Positions 1-7,108 of a stretch of 31,095 bases of DNA are shown here, in pieces. The DNA is from a virus. The position numbers and the translations under genes were made by a program. The notes below the pieces were generated by a model. That model saw only the letters and a program-made list of their open reading frames with translations. It was not told where the DNA came from and made no database searches. The stretch's first letter is position 1. The number at the start of each line of letters is the position of its first letter. The stretch lies in the IMG/VR virus record IMGVR_UViG_3300029319_000290, positions 1 through 31,095 of that record. One strand, given 5' to 3'.

Positions 1-897
1 ATCAAATATGAATGCATCGTAAATATACAATACCATTTTACTAAATTTATTATCAAGTAAACCTAAAACATTTTTTAGAATCTTAGAATTTCTCTCTGTT
101 TCATATGCTTGTATAAAATAGTTAAATAGCTTTTGAGGATTCATATCCTTAAAGTTTCTTTTATAGAACCTACGTTTCAAAATTGGAGTTTCTATATAAC
201 CTTTACTAATATAAATATCCCATAACCTAAAAATGTAATCGTTGGTTTTTTGAAAATATTCTATATGTAAAAATTCTTTTGGTATACCGCCATAAAGTAT
301 TTGAAAGCTTATTTTTTTAGAATCATTATATTGTTCATCTGTAAGAGTATCTGTATCAAAATATAGTTTACCTAAATATCTATGAAAGCTACCTTCAGGT
401 TGTTTCATGCCTATAAGTTCTGCTATCAATCTTAAATGATATGCGTCAAAATCAAATTCTGCAATAATACCACCTGGGTGTCTACTTATATATTTTGACC
501 TTGTTCCGTCATCTTTATTAAGTGCTGCGTAATTTATACCATTATTAGAATTTGCAGGTCTTCCTGTTGTTGTAAATAAATTGTATTTTGTATATTCAAA
601 ACCTTTTTCAGTCCAAAGACCATTTTGTTCAATTTTTCTAAAAATACCTACCACATTATCATTATAGCTTTGAATCATAGAATCCGAAACATCAGGAATC
701 GCATGCGAGAGAGTGTCTAAATGCTCTATTTCTTCTCTTTTTTTATTTTCAGGTATAATATCATATATGTTATATCTGTTTCCGTAAAGCCTTTTGTAGA
801 ATGTGTTTATAGGAAGGTCAAGCTCATTAGGTTCTATTGACCTATTATAATGCAGATAATGCTTGATTTGTATTTTATTATGTAATTCACTTAACAC
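1..897 (-). CDS. Divergent family A DNA polymerase, polymerase domain (3' end beyond left edge)
   Basis: The frame is open from a GTG at 897 to the window edge, 299 codons, with an in-frame TAG directly upstream of that GTG. It reads as the palm and fingers of a family A (Pol I/T7 type) polymerase. A TTTGRP segment lies at residues 109-114. Motif A is DFDAYHLRLIAE at 149-160, with D149 as the probable metal-binding Asp. The O-helix ends KKISFQILYGG at 194-204, with K194 and F198 matching Pol I K758 and F762. NYFIQ at 259-263 matches the conserved Asn/Gln segment. Motif C is IYDAF around D294. Only about 108 residues precede TGR, so the 3'-5' exonuclease and most of the thumb are absent. The start is uncertain: GTG lacks a separate SD and the next ATG is at codon 74. 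A split gene or short-leader start is possible. The family call is confident; the activity is inferred. Confidence 0.82.
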   Translation of the reverse strand, partial: MLSELHNKIQIKHYLHYNRSIEPNELDLPINTFYKRLYGNRYNIYDIIPENKKREEIEHLDTLSHAIPDVSDSMIQSYNDNVVGIFRKIEQNGLWTEKGFEYTKYNLFTTTGRPANSNNGINYAALNKDDGTRSKYISRHPGGIIAEFDFDAYHLRLIAELIGMKQPEGSFHRYLGKLYFDTDTLTDEQYNDSKKISFQILYGGIPKEFLHIEYFQKTNDYIFRLWDIYISKGYIETPILKRRFYKRNFKDMNPQKLFNYFIQAYETERNSKILKNVLGLLDNKFSKMVLYIYDAFIFD

Positions 898-898
898 C

Positions 899-916
899 TA
901 TCTAATATAATAAAAA
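899..916 (-). promoter_or_regulatory. Promoter-like AT-rich element before the polymerase gene
   Basis: On the coding strand this reads TTTTTATTATATTAGATA. The identical 18 bases occur upstream of the bS21 gene at 21291-21308. It is a one-base-shorter relative of the ATATTTATAT motif found at the other gene starts. A promoter role is inference. If correct, the polymerase leader would be only a few bases long. Confidence 0.4.
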
Positions 917-937
917 TATTTGATAAATAAAAATTTT

Positions 938-1795
938 TTATACTAAACCTTCAGGAAAATAATATGGGTCGTCGTTAATATCGTATTGATATTTTGCACA
1001 CCAATAATTTGCTTTTACTTCTGCCTTAAATTTACTGCACCATCCATTTTCAAAGAATATACAACTTGTACAATTTTGTCTAGGAGGTACCATTGAATTT
1101 TCTTGTTCATCAGGATAATTACCTAATTGATATGCAGCTGGTAAGTTTTCAGGTATTTTATCACCTTCAGGATATAATCTGTTTCCAAGCTCATCTCTTA
1201 ATACGCCTTTTGGTATATATGGCCACTTCATATATTCTGTTGGAAGTACAAAATTATGTATATCTTTAATATCAGCTCGTGCAGCTTGAATTTTAAGATT
1301 GTTATAATGAATTGCAGATGTTGTTAATTTAAGTTTTAATTCTACAAATTTAACAGGTTGATGATATGGTGTGCTTTGTTTTTTATAGTATTTATATTGC
1401 TCTTTATTTATTTCTGTAATTTCATTTGTATGTTGAACGTGTGCAAAGTATCTTGTATATTCACCTTTTTCTTTTTCTTTATCTGTAAGTTTGTGTTTAT
1501 ATGGCACAGGCTCCTTAAAAGTTCTTTTGTAATTAGGTTTTAACTTGTCATATACAAAATTTTGTGCAACACTTCTTTTTTCTAATGGATATAATTTTAA
1601 CTGCTTTTCTTTTTCAAAAGTAAGTTTTTCATCTGTACCATGAGGTATATCAGCATAATATGTTATTGGTCCTATATACTCTTCAAACTCGTGTGCTGTT
1701 GTAGGTTCGCCGTTTTCGATAAAATATTTTTTAATCATCCACTCACCGCCTTTGGTAAAACCTTTTCTTATATATTTCTTTTTATAGTGTTTCAT
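938..1795 (-). CDS. Baseplate-region protein with C-terminal HiPIP-like four-cysteine motif
   Basis: This is a 285-residue protein starting at ATG 1795, which overlaps the upstream stop as TAATG, with AAGGA upstream. A longer reading from 1837 would overlap the previous gene by 43 bases and is less likely; ATG 1738 is another possible start. The N-terminal two thirds are polar and rich in Lys, Tyr and Thr, and I do not recognise them. The last 50 residues carry C242-x2-C245-x7-C253-x12-C266, with aromatic residues around them (CIFF, GWCSKF, NYWCAKY). This layout closely resembles the iron-sulfur site of high-potential iron-sulfur proteins. It is the last gene of the tail block, after the hub-like gene. 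I infer a virion or baseplate component that binds a metal cluster. Zinc instead of Fe-S is possible. Confidence 0.7.
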   Translation of the reverse strand: MKHYKKKYIRKGFTKGGEWMIKKYFIENGEPTTAHEFEEYIGPITYYADIPHGTDEKLTFEKEKQLKLYPLEKRSVAQNFVYDKLKPNYKRTFKEPVPYKHKLTDKEKEKGEYTRYFAHVQHTNEITEINKEQYKYYKKQSTPYHQPVKFVELKLKLTTSAIHYNNLKIQAARADIKDIHNFVLPTEYMKWPYIPKGVLRDELGNRLYPEGDKIPENLPAAYQLGNYPDEQENSMVPPRQNCTSCIFFENGWCSKFKAEVKANYWCAKYQYDINDDPYYFPEGLV

Positions 1796-3909
1796 TATGC
1801 AGTTATCCTTAGAGCAGATTCTAGTGTTGTTGTCCAATCATCTTGACCTACAGTATGCTTAACAGCTTTTACCTGAAAACAGTGGTCTTTTTTCATAACC
1901 TGCGGTGTATAATCTGTTGCAAATAAATAACCCCATGATAATCCACCTATACCGTCAAGTGTTAAGTCTACACCAATAGGTATTGCAGTTCCTCCACTAC
2001 TTGCTGGAGAATTCTCACCAAATGCATTGTGATATGCTTTCATAGCTCCTAATGCAGCATCACATGTTTCGTCTGACCTGTTTTCTGCTAGTTCGTGAAA
2101 TGCTTCTCTAATATTTTTTTTCAATGTGTCTAGAGTTGGTGTTTGTGAGCCAGCTTCTGATTTTTCCATTCCTCCTTCACAACCTTCTCCTGCATTTTGT
2201 GCACCATCAAGCCTCTGCTCACCTACCATAGTATCTTTTATTCCTTCAGCATAATCTAAATAAGTATACATTGCTTCATTTGAATTTGATTGCTCACTAT
2301 TACCTGCTTTCTTTTGAGTTCCCATCATTACAGCATGTCTAAGAGATTGAGGTATGTCTGTACTAACACCCCAACTTCTTGCAGAAGTATTACCTAAAAG
2401 ATTCATTACAGGTACCGTAGCTTTAGGTGGTTTTGGTATATAGTTTCTATCTATTACTCTCATTACTGATGGGTCCTTAGGGTCGTCTACCAATTCTAGG
2501 TCCCAAAAACTTCCACAAACTTCATTGACCTTTTTTGCAACAGCCATTATATATTCATCTATTGTTTTAGCCTGCATTGATGCCTGCCATAAAAAATAAG
2601 TATTTAGATATATCCTTCCTAATAAACAATAATTTCCTTCACCTTTGGCTGTGTCTCTTTTAAGACCCGAACGTGATTCAAGTGTTGTCGCTGCAGCCGT
2701 TTTATGAATTTCATTATATCCAGCATTTCCTCCAATACCAAATTCAGAGTACGGACTTAGCGAGCCATCAACTGCATTTGCACTTGTCCAGTGTGCGTGG
2801 CCTGGTACAATACAAACCCAAGGGTCTGTCGAACCCCAAGGTTTTTTAATAGAATCAGCAACCTTTAATCTGCTTTTAGAGCTATCAAGTCTCCAAACAT
2901 GTGATTTTTTCCAATGGCCTTGAAAAGGACTAAAATTAGATTTATTATATAATGCCTTTGATGTTTTATAATTAGGAGAAATAGGAGAAAGACCAGATAT
3001 AATTGCAGACTCCCACCATGCCCATGATACATAATAATTTGTTTTAGATGAACCAAACCATCCTGTAAGAGTACTCCACCAACCTGCATCTTCTTTTGCG
3101 TCTTCATCTAGATTTATTGAAAATCCAGCTATTGTATCTGTTCTCCAAACCTTACTTTTTTTAATTTGGCTTTCGGCCATGTCTTTTAATACAATCTTCA
3201 TCCATTGTCCTGAACCATCATCCAACATACCACCACTTTTACAACCTGCTGTTACTTTTTTAGGAGCAACATTAATTGGTCCACTTACATAAGCCTTTCC
3301 TGGTGAGTCTACTGTTATTTCACATTTATATGATTTTGATGATGGGTCAAAAGACCAGTTAAAATCTGATATAACTCCACATATTCCTTCTGTACTTCCA
3401 TTATTTGTTTTTGAATATGAATTTATTTTATCTTGAAGGTCATACATACTATTTGAATTGGTAATAGCGTCGTTTGGTATTCTTTCTATAGGTGAACCAT
3501 CTGATTTCATATTCCAACCCCATTGTGCGAAAGCTGTTAAACCTGGTACAAAATAAGCTCTTTGTGCTTTTCTTAATTGTTCTATAGAATATAAAGTAAA
3601 AGTAATTGTACCTTTTCTCATTGCACCATTAGCCCCTGTTGTTCCTACCTCTATTGTATTTATTGCAGGTTGCGGTACAATTCTACCTGTTTCGGATTCA
3701 TCGTGTGTTGTATAAAAGTCGTCTACTGTTCTTTTTTCAAAATCAGCCAATGGAAAAGGTTCACTAGAAAAAGATGTAAGTGACATCCAAGTCTTTTTTG
3801 AGACCTTCCATTTGTCGCTTGGTTTAGCAGCACCTCTATCATTTACCTCCTGTATAAACCATTCAGGTATTAGTCTACCTGTAATATATCCATCTGAGTA
3901 TTTTGCCAT
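1795..3909 (-). CDS. Putative baseplate hub-like structural protein
   Basis: The protein has 704 residues and starts at ATG 3909 after CGGAGATATAA. The N-terminal third has tail-protein character, including TITFTLYSIEQLRKAQRAYF near residues 103-122 and DFNWSFDPSSKSYKCEITVDS near 188-208. A Trp/Gly-rich middle follows. The C-terminal end, from DLTLDGIGGLSWG through QVKAVKHTVGQDDWTTTLES, resembles the closing strands of tail hub proteins of the T4 gp27/gpD kind, where a conserved His and a Trp-x-Thr pattern recur. It sits in the baseplate block after the gp53-like gene and overlaps the start of the next gene. A hub role is inferred from position and this weak C-terminal resemblance. It could also be another baseplate wedge or tail-associated protein. 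Confidence 0.55.
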   Translation of the reverse strand: MAKYSDGYITGRLIPEWFIQEVNDRGAAKPSDKWKVSKKTWMSLTSFSSEPFPLADFEKRTVDDFYTTHDESETGRIVPQPAINTIEVGTTGANGAMRKGTITFTLYSIEQLRKAQRAYFVPGLTAFAQWGWNMKSDGSPIERIPNDAITNSNSMYDLQDKINSYSKTNNGSTEGICGVISDFNWSFDPSSKSYKCEITVDSPGKAYVSGPINVAPKKVTAGCKSGGMLDDGSGQWMKIVLKDMAESQIKKSKVWRTDTIAGFSINLDEDAKEDAGWWSTLTGWFGSSKTNYYVSWAWWESAIISGLSPISPNYKTSKALYNKSNFSPFQGHWKKSHVWRLDSSKSRLKVADSIKKPWGSTDPWVCIVPGHAHWTSANAVDGSLSPYSEFGIGGNAGYNEIHKTAAATTLESRSGLKRDTAKGEGNYCLLGRIYLNTYFLWQASMQAKTIDEYIMAVAKKVNEVCGSFWDLELVDDPKDPSVMRVIDRNYIPKPPKATVPVMNLLGNTSARSWGVSTDIPQSLRHAVMMGTQKKAGNSEQSNSNEAMYTYLDYAEGIKDTMVGEQRLDGAQNAGEGCEGGMEKSEAGSQTPTLDTLKKNIREAFHELAENRSDETCDAALGAMKAYHNAFGENSPASSGGTAIPIGVDLTLDGIGGLSWGYLFATDYTPQVMKKDHCFQVKAVKHTVGQDDWTTTLESALRITA

Positions 3910-3927
3910 TTATATCTCCGTAACCTT

Positions 3928-4386
3928 TTAATAACCGCCTCCACCAGATGAGCCTACACCTGATGAATTTGTAGGTGCTTCATTGCCTTCAGGAAGTTCT
4001 ATATCTGGTAAATCATATGTTCTTTCTTCTAACATTATTCTATATCTATTAAGTATTTCTGAAATTCTACCTGGATGTGGTATTCTTATTCTCTGTCCTG
4101 GTTCTACAAACATAGAGCCTTTACCTATACCTTTATCCATTTTTTCAGTAATACCATAATTAGACGCTCTATCAAGTTTATTTGCATTTGCAATCACCCA
4201 CCACAATGTAACATCTTCATAGTATTGATATGCCAAATTATCTAATCTATCCTCAACCAAAACATCAATATAAAAATCTTGTTCGTGTCTTTCTATCTTA
4301 GGATAAATTATTGTTCCATATACTTTTTTAGAACGCTTATTAAATTTATCTGTTATTTTTGTTTTATTTTCTTGATACCTTTTCAT
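3928..4386 (-). CDS. Baseplate wedge protein, gp53/LysM-like
   Basis: This is a 152-residue protein starting at ATG 4386 with AGGGG eight bases upstream, the AGGGG overlapping the previous stop. The central part (IDVLVEDRLDNLAYQYY, then DVTLWWVIANANKLD) and the later PGQRIRIPHPG have the layout of a LysM-type fold: a repetitive-use Tyr/Leu helix, a Trp-Trp core and a closing 'P-G-x-x-I-x-I-P' strand. T4 gp53 and many baseplate proteins of contractile tails use such a domain to link the tube end to the wedges. The C-terminal tail is Pro/Gly/Ser-rich (SSGVGSSGGGGY) and probably disordered. It lies between the large baseplate protein and the hub-like gene. The gp53 assignment is inference; the LysM-like baseplate class is more secure. 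Confidence 0.62.
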   Translation of the reverse strand: MKRYQENKTKITDKFNKRSKKVYGTIIYPKIERHEQDFYIDVLVEDRLDNLAYQYYEDVTLWWVIANANKLDRASNYGITEKMDKGIGKGSMFVEPGQRIRIPHPGRISEILNRYRIMLEERTYDLPDIELPEGNEAPTNSSGVGSSGGGGY

Positions 4387-4394
4387 GATTGCCC

Positions 4395-7106
4395 CTAATA
4401 ACTTATGAATTTACCATCTGATTTCCAAATATTACCATCTGCATTAACAAGGAATTTACCTCCTAGTTTTAAGTCAAATAGCATTGGCAATTCTAGGTCA
4501 GTTGTTTCATTACCTTCGCCAAGAGCTATATCCCAACCTGCATCAAGATTTATTGTATAATCAACAGTTTCGATAATAGCAGGTATAGCTCTCCATAAAT
4601 TACCTACAGTAATTTTATTTATTCTACCTCCACCTACATCTGCTATCATTTCTGGTGAAGCCTTTTGCATAATTTGATTTAATAGCTTGTAATTATTTTT
4701 TAGCTCACCTTGTGTGAATGCTGGCATTTGTAAACCTAAACTCCACTCTCTTGATATTTTATCAAACATATAAGCATCTACAGGATTACCTGCATATGAT
4801 ATTGCAGAATACGTAGGTTTTAATCCATCACTTATTTCAGTTATGTAAGCACGTAGTCTAATACCATCTATACTTATAGTTACATAATCTTCCCCATAAT
4901 TTGTGTCGTCAGTACTTTCACCTGGTTTTGTAGCACCATAATCAGATATACCAATTCTACTAACTGAATTATTTTCATATGAATCGTTTTCGTCTTTCTT
5001 TCTAAAATCTCTGAATGTTTTAGGACTTCTTCTATATGCTATTAAATCATCATATCCAAATGTTGAAAATGTTTTTTCACCGCTACCTGGAAATATTTCA
5101 CCTTCATTTGGTGGTGGTGTCAATTCTATAAATTCATCTGTAATTCTATCATTTTTTATAGCCTTTGGTGCCTCTGCATTAACATCGTCTGTACCAAATT
5201 TAGATTTTTCAAAAGGCTCTGCATCAGGAGCTCCATATTTTAATGTTGGGTCTTGGCCTTTTTCATATGCTTCATTATAGTCGTCAACATGATATTTACC
5301 TTGATTATATTCTGATGCATCTATATTGCCTTCTGCTTTAGGAAAACCTTTCCAGCTATCAGGTGTATCTTGCTCATAAGGTTCATATCCATTGTCACCT
5401 TTGAATGTAAGAATACCTAATGATAAATCTTCGTTTTCCTCGCCTTTTGCTGCCTCTGATGCCTTTCCATCATCATAATGTGTTGTTGCTTTTTGTTTGT
5501 AATAAGGTTCCTCAGGTGTATATGTAAATACTCTATCATAAGCAATACCTGATGTATGCTTGAATATTTGAGTTTGACCTATACCAAAAAGAGAATGCGG
5601 TCCATTTATACCAGACAACCTTTTTATTTTTTCACCTTTACCTCTTAATTTATTTAAGAAAGTTGTAAACTTTGTATATAGTGCTTCAAGACCTTTTAAT
5701 TTCTGAGGTATTAGTTCTTTTCTAGGATTCTTAAATAATCCAACTTCCATATCTTCACCAAGTTTAACAAGCCTATTGCTATCTCCTGGTGATGATGGAT
5801 TTTTATTTTCTATTCTATCAATAACTCTTTCGTACATTATATCACGAGGATTTAACTGTCCTAAGAAATGCCTGTCTCCGTGAATACCTAAAGCGTTTAA
5901 CGGTACCTGTAACGCTAAAGCCAAAGGATTATATACTCTGTCAGCATTTATAAAAGGTAATTGAAAAAATTGTTTTTTAGGATTTGTTAACTGAAGTCCT
6001 AATTGCTTTAGATTAAAAAGTAAACCTCGAGGTGACACCATAAACTTTGCAATTCTTACAGTATCAATTATAGGAGCAGTTAGCTCGTTAATCATTTCTA
6101 ATGCTCCTGAAGGATTGTCCTTTCCTCTTTGTATACCTCTTTGTACAAATGGTTGTTGTAAAAATAGTGGTGCTCTAGGATTGTTTCTCTTTGCCTCTTC
6201 TCTTAAGCTTACAAAATCGTTGTTTCCTACTCTTGATTGAGAATCGTCAATTTGCGAGTCTGACATTCTTAATGAAGGAGGATTGTCCTCTGTTCCTGCA
6301 GCAATTGAAACACCTTGTCTTGCAGCCGGACTTACTCTAGCAAAATAATCATTATATCTTTCTCTTGTAAATGTATATGAAGCACCTCCAGCTGGTGGTG
6401 TTTGACTAAACTTAAATTGAGTTGTTCCATCTCTTTTATCTGGTTGGTCGTTTATTTCTAAAAAACCAGATGTCATATTATTCATATGAGTTATTTTTGC
6501 ACCACCTTGCCCTGCAAATATAGGTACTCTATCAGATGGAGAAAGACCTGCAAACAATTCTAACAATGCTGAATCCTTTTTAGGTGTAGCAGCAAATGGT
6601 TTTGTAGGGTCTATTGTTATTTTTTCTGGTGTTGGTCCTAATGGATTTATAGGTGACAATGTTGATTTTTCTGGTGTTGGTCCTAATGGGTTTATAGGAG
6701 CAATAGTAGAATATTCAATTGAATTTTGGTCTGTGTTTATTGCCTGTGTAGAATAATCTATTGTATTTTGGTCTTTGTTTACCTCCTGCATTGTATAATC
6801 AGGACCTTTTTTGCTAAACGCTTTATCTTTTGGCTCGAACGCTTGGCCTTCTAAACTAAACGCTTTATCTCTACCTTCTATTTCTTTACCTTTTGCAAGT
6901 TCAGCAAGCTTACTTGTTGTATGTCCAGGCTGAAAGTTAAATGGTGCATTTGGTTCCTGTGTAGGAAAATCAATTGCTCTACTAAATTGTTGCTGTATAG
7001 GTTTTGGTGCAAACTTACCTAATGGATTAACTGATGTACCAACAGGCTGTTTGTTTTTTTCGCTTGCCTTAAAATATTCTTCTAAATTCTTAAAATTAAA
7101 TGCCAT
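4395..7106 (-). CDS. Large baseplate/tail-tube-associated protein with N-terminal short repeats
   Basis: The protein has 903 residues and starts at ATG 7106. Its SD, GGGAG, overlaps the stop codon region of the tape measure gene. The first 180 residues are polar and probably disordered, with an imperfect array of about 15-residue units at 103-177 (for example INPLGPTPEK twice). The middle is not recognised. The last 200 residues form a compact-looking domain running from YVTISIDGIRLRAYITEI, through YAGNPVDAYMF and REWSLGLQMPAF, to a final strand-rich segment. This has the character of tail-tube initiator or baseplate central-disc proteins. T4 gp48 and gp54 occupy an equivalent role between tape measure and wedges but are much shorter. 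The function is inferred from position and the C-terminal domain only. Confidence 0.6.
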   Translation of the reverse strand: MAFNFKNLEEYFKASEKNKQPVGTSVNPLGKFAPKPIQQQFSRAIDFPTQEPNAPFNFQPGHTTSKLAELAKGKEIEGRDKAFSLEGQAFEPKDKAFSKKGPDYTMQEVNKDQNTIDYSTQAINTDQNSIEYSTIAPINPLGPTPEKSTLSPINPLGPTPEKITIDPTKPFAATPKKDSALLELFAGLSPSDRVPIFAGQGGAKITHMNNMTSGFLEINDQPDKRDGTTQFKFSQTPPAGGASYTFTRERYNDYFARVSPAARQGVSIAAGTEDNPPSLRMSDSQIDDSQSRVGNNDFVSLREEAKRNNPRAPLFLQQPFVQRGIQRGKDNPSGALEMINELTAPIIDTVRIAKFMVSPRGLLFNLKQLGLQLTNPKKQFFQLPFINADRVYNPLALALQVPLNALGIHGDRHFLGQLNPRDIMYERVIDRIENKNPSSPGDSNRLVKLGEDMEVGLFKNPRKELIPQKLKGLEALYTKFTTFLNKLRGKGEKIKRLSGINGPHSLFGIGQTQIFKHTSGIAYDRVFTYTPEEPYYKQKATTHYDDGKASEAAKGEENEDLSLGILTFKGDNGYEPYEQDTPDSWKGFPKAEGNIDASEYNQGKYHVDDYNEAYEKGQDPTLKYGAPDAEPFEKSKFGTDDVNAEAPKAIKNDRITDEFIELTPPPNEGEIFPGSGEKTFSTFGYDDLIAYRRSPKTFRDFRKKDENDSYENNSVSRIGISDYGATKPGESTDDTNYGEDYVTISIDGIRLRAYITEISDGLKPTYSAISYAGNPVDAYMFDKISREWSLGLQMPAFTQGELKNNYKLLNQIMQKASPEMIADVGGGRINKITVGNLWRAIPAIIETVDYTINLDAGWDIALGEGNETTDLELPMLFDLKLGGKFLVNADGNIWKSDGKFISY
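6576..6800 (-). repeat. Five imperfect ~15-residue tandem repeats inside the 903-residue protein
   Basis: Residues 103-177 read as successive units beginning DYTMQEVNKDQNTI, DYSTQAINTDQNSI, EYSTIAPINPLGPT, STLSPINPLGPTPEK and ITIDPTKPFAATPKK. The two PLGPTPEK units are nearly identical in DNA with a 45-base period (6621 and 6666). Confidence 0.75.
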
Positions 7107-7108
7107 TA

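Noticed and set aside
917-937. AT-only inverted repeat near 917-945 as a terminator
   Set aside because: The stem has no GC pairs and no clear loop; random AT-rich sequence would give the same.
1796-1837. Longer N-terminus for the HiPIP-motif protein (start at 1837)
   Set aside because: It overlaps the end of the hub-like gene by 43 bases without an SD; ATG 1795 overlaps the stop as TAATG and has AAGGA.
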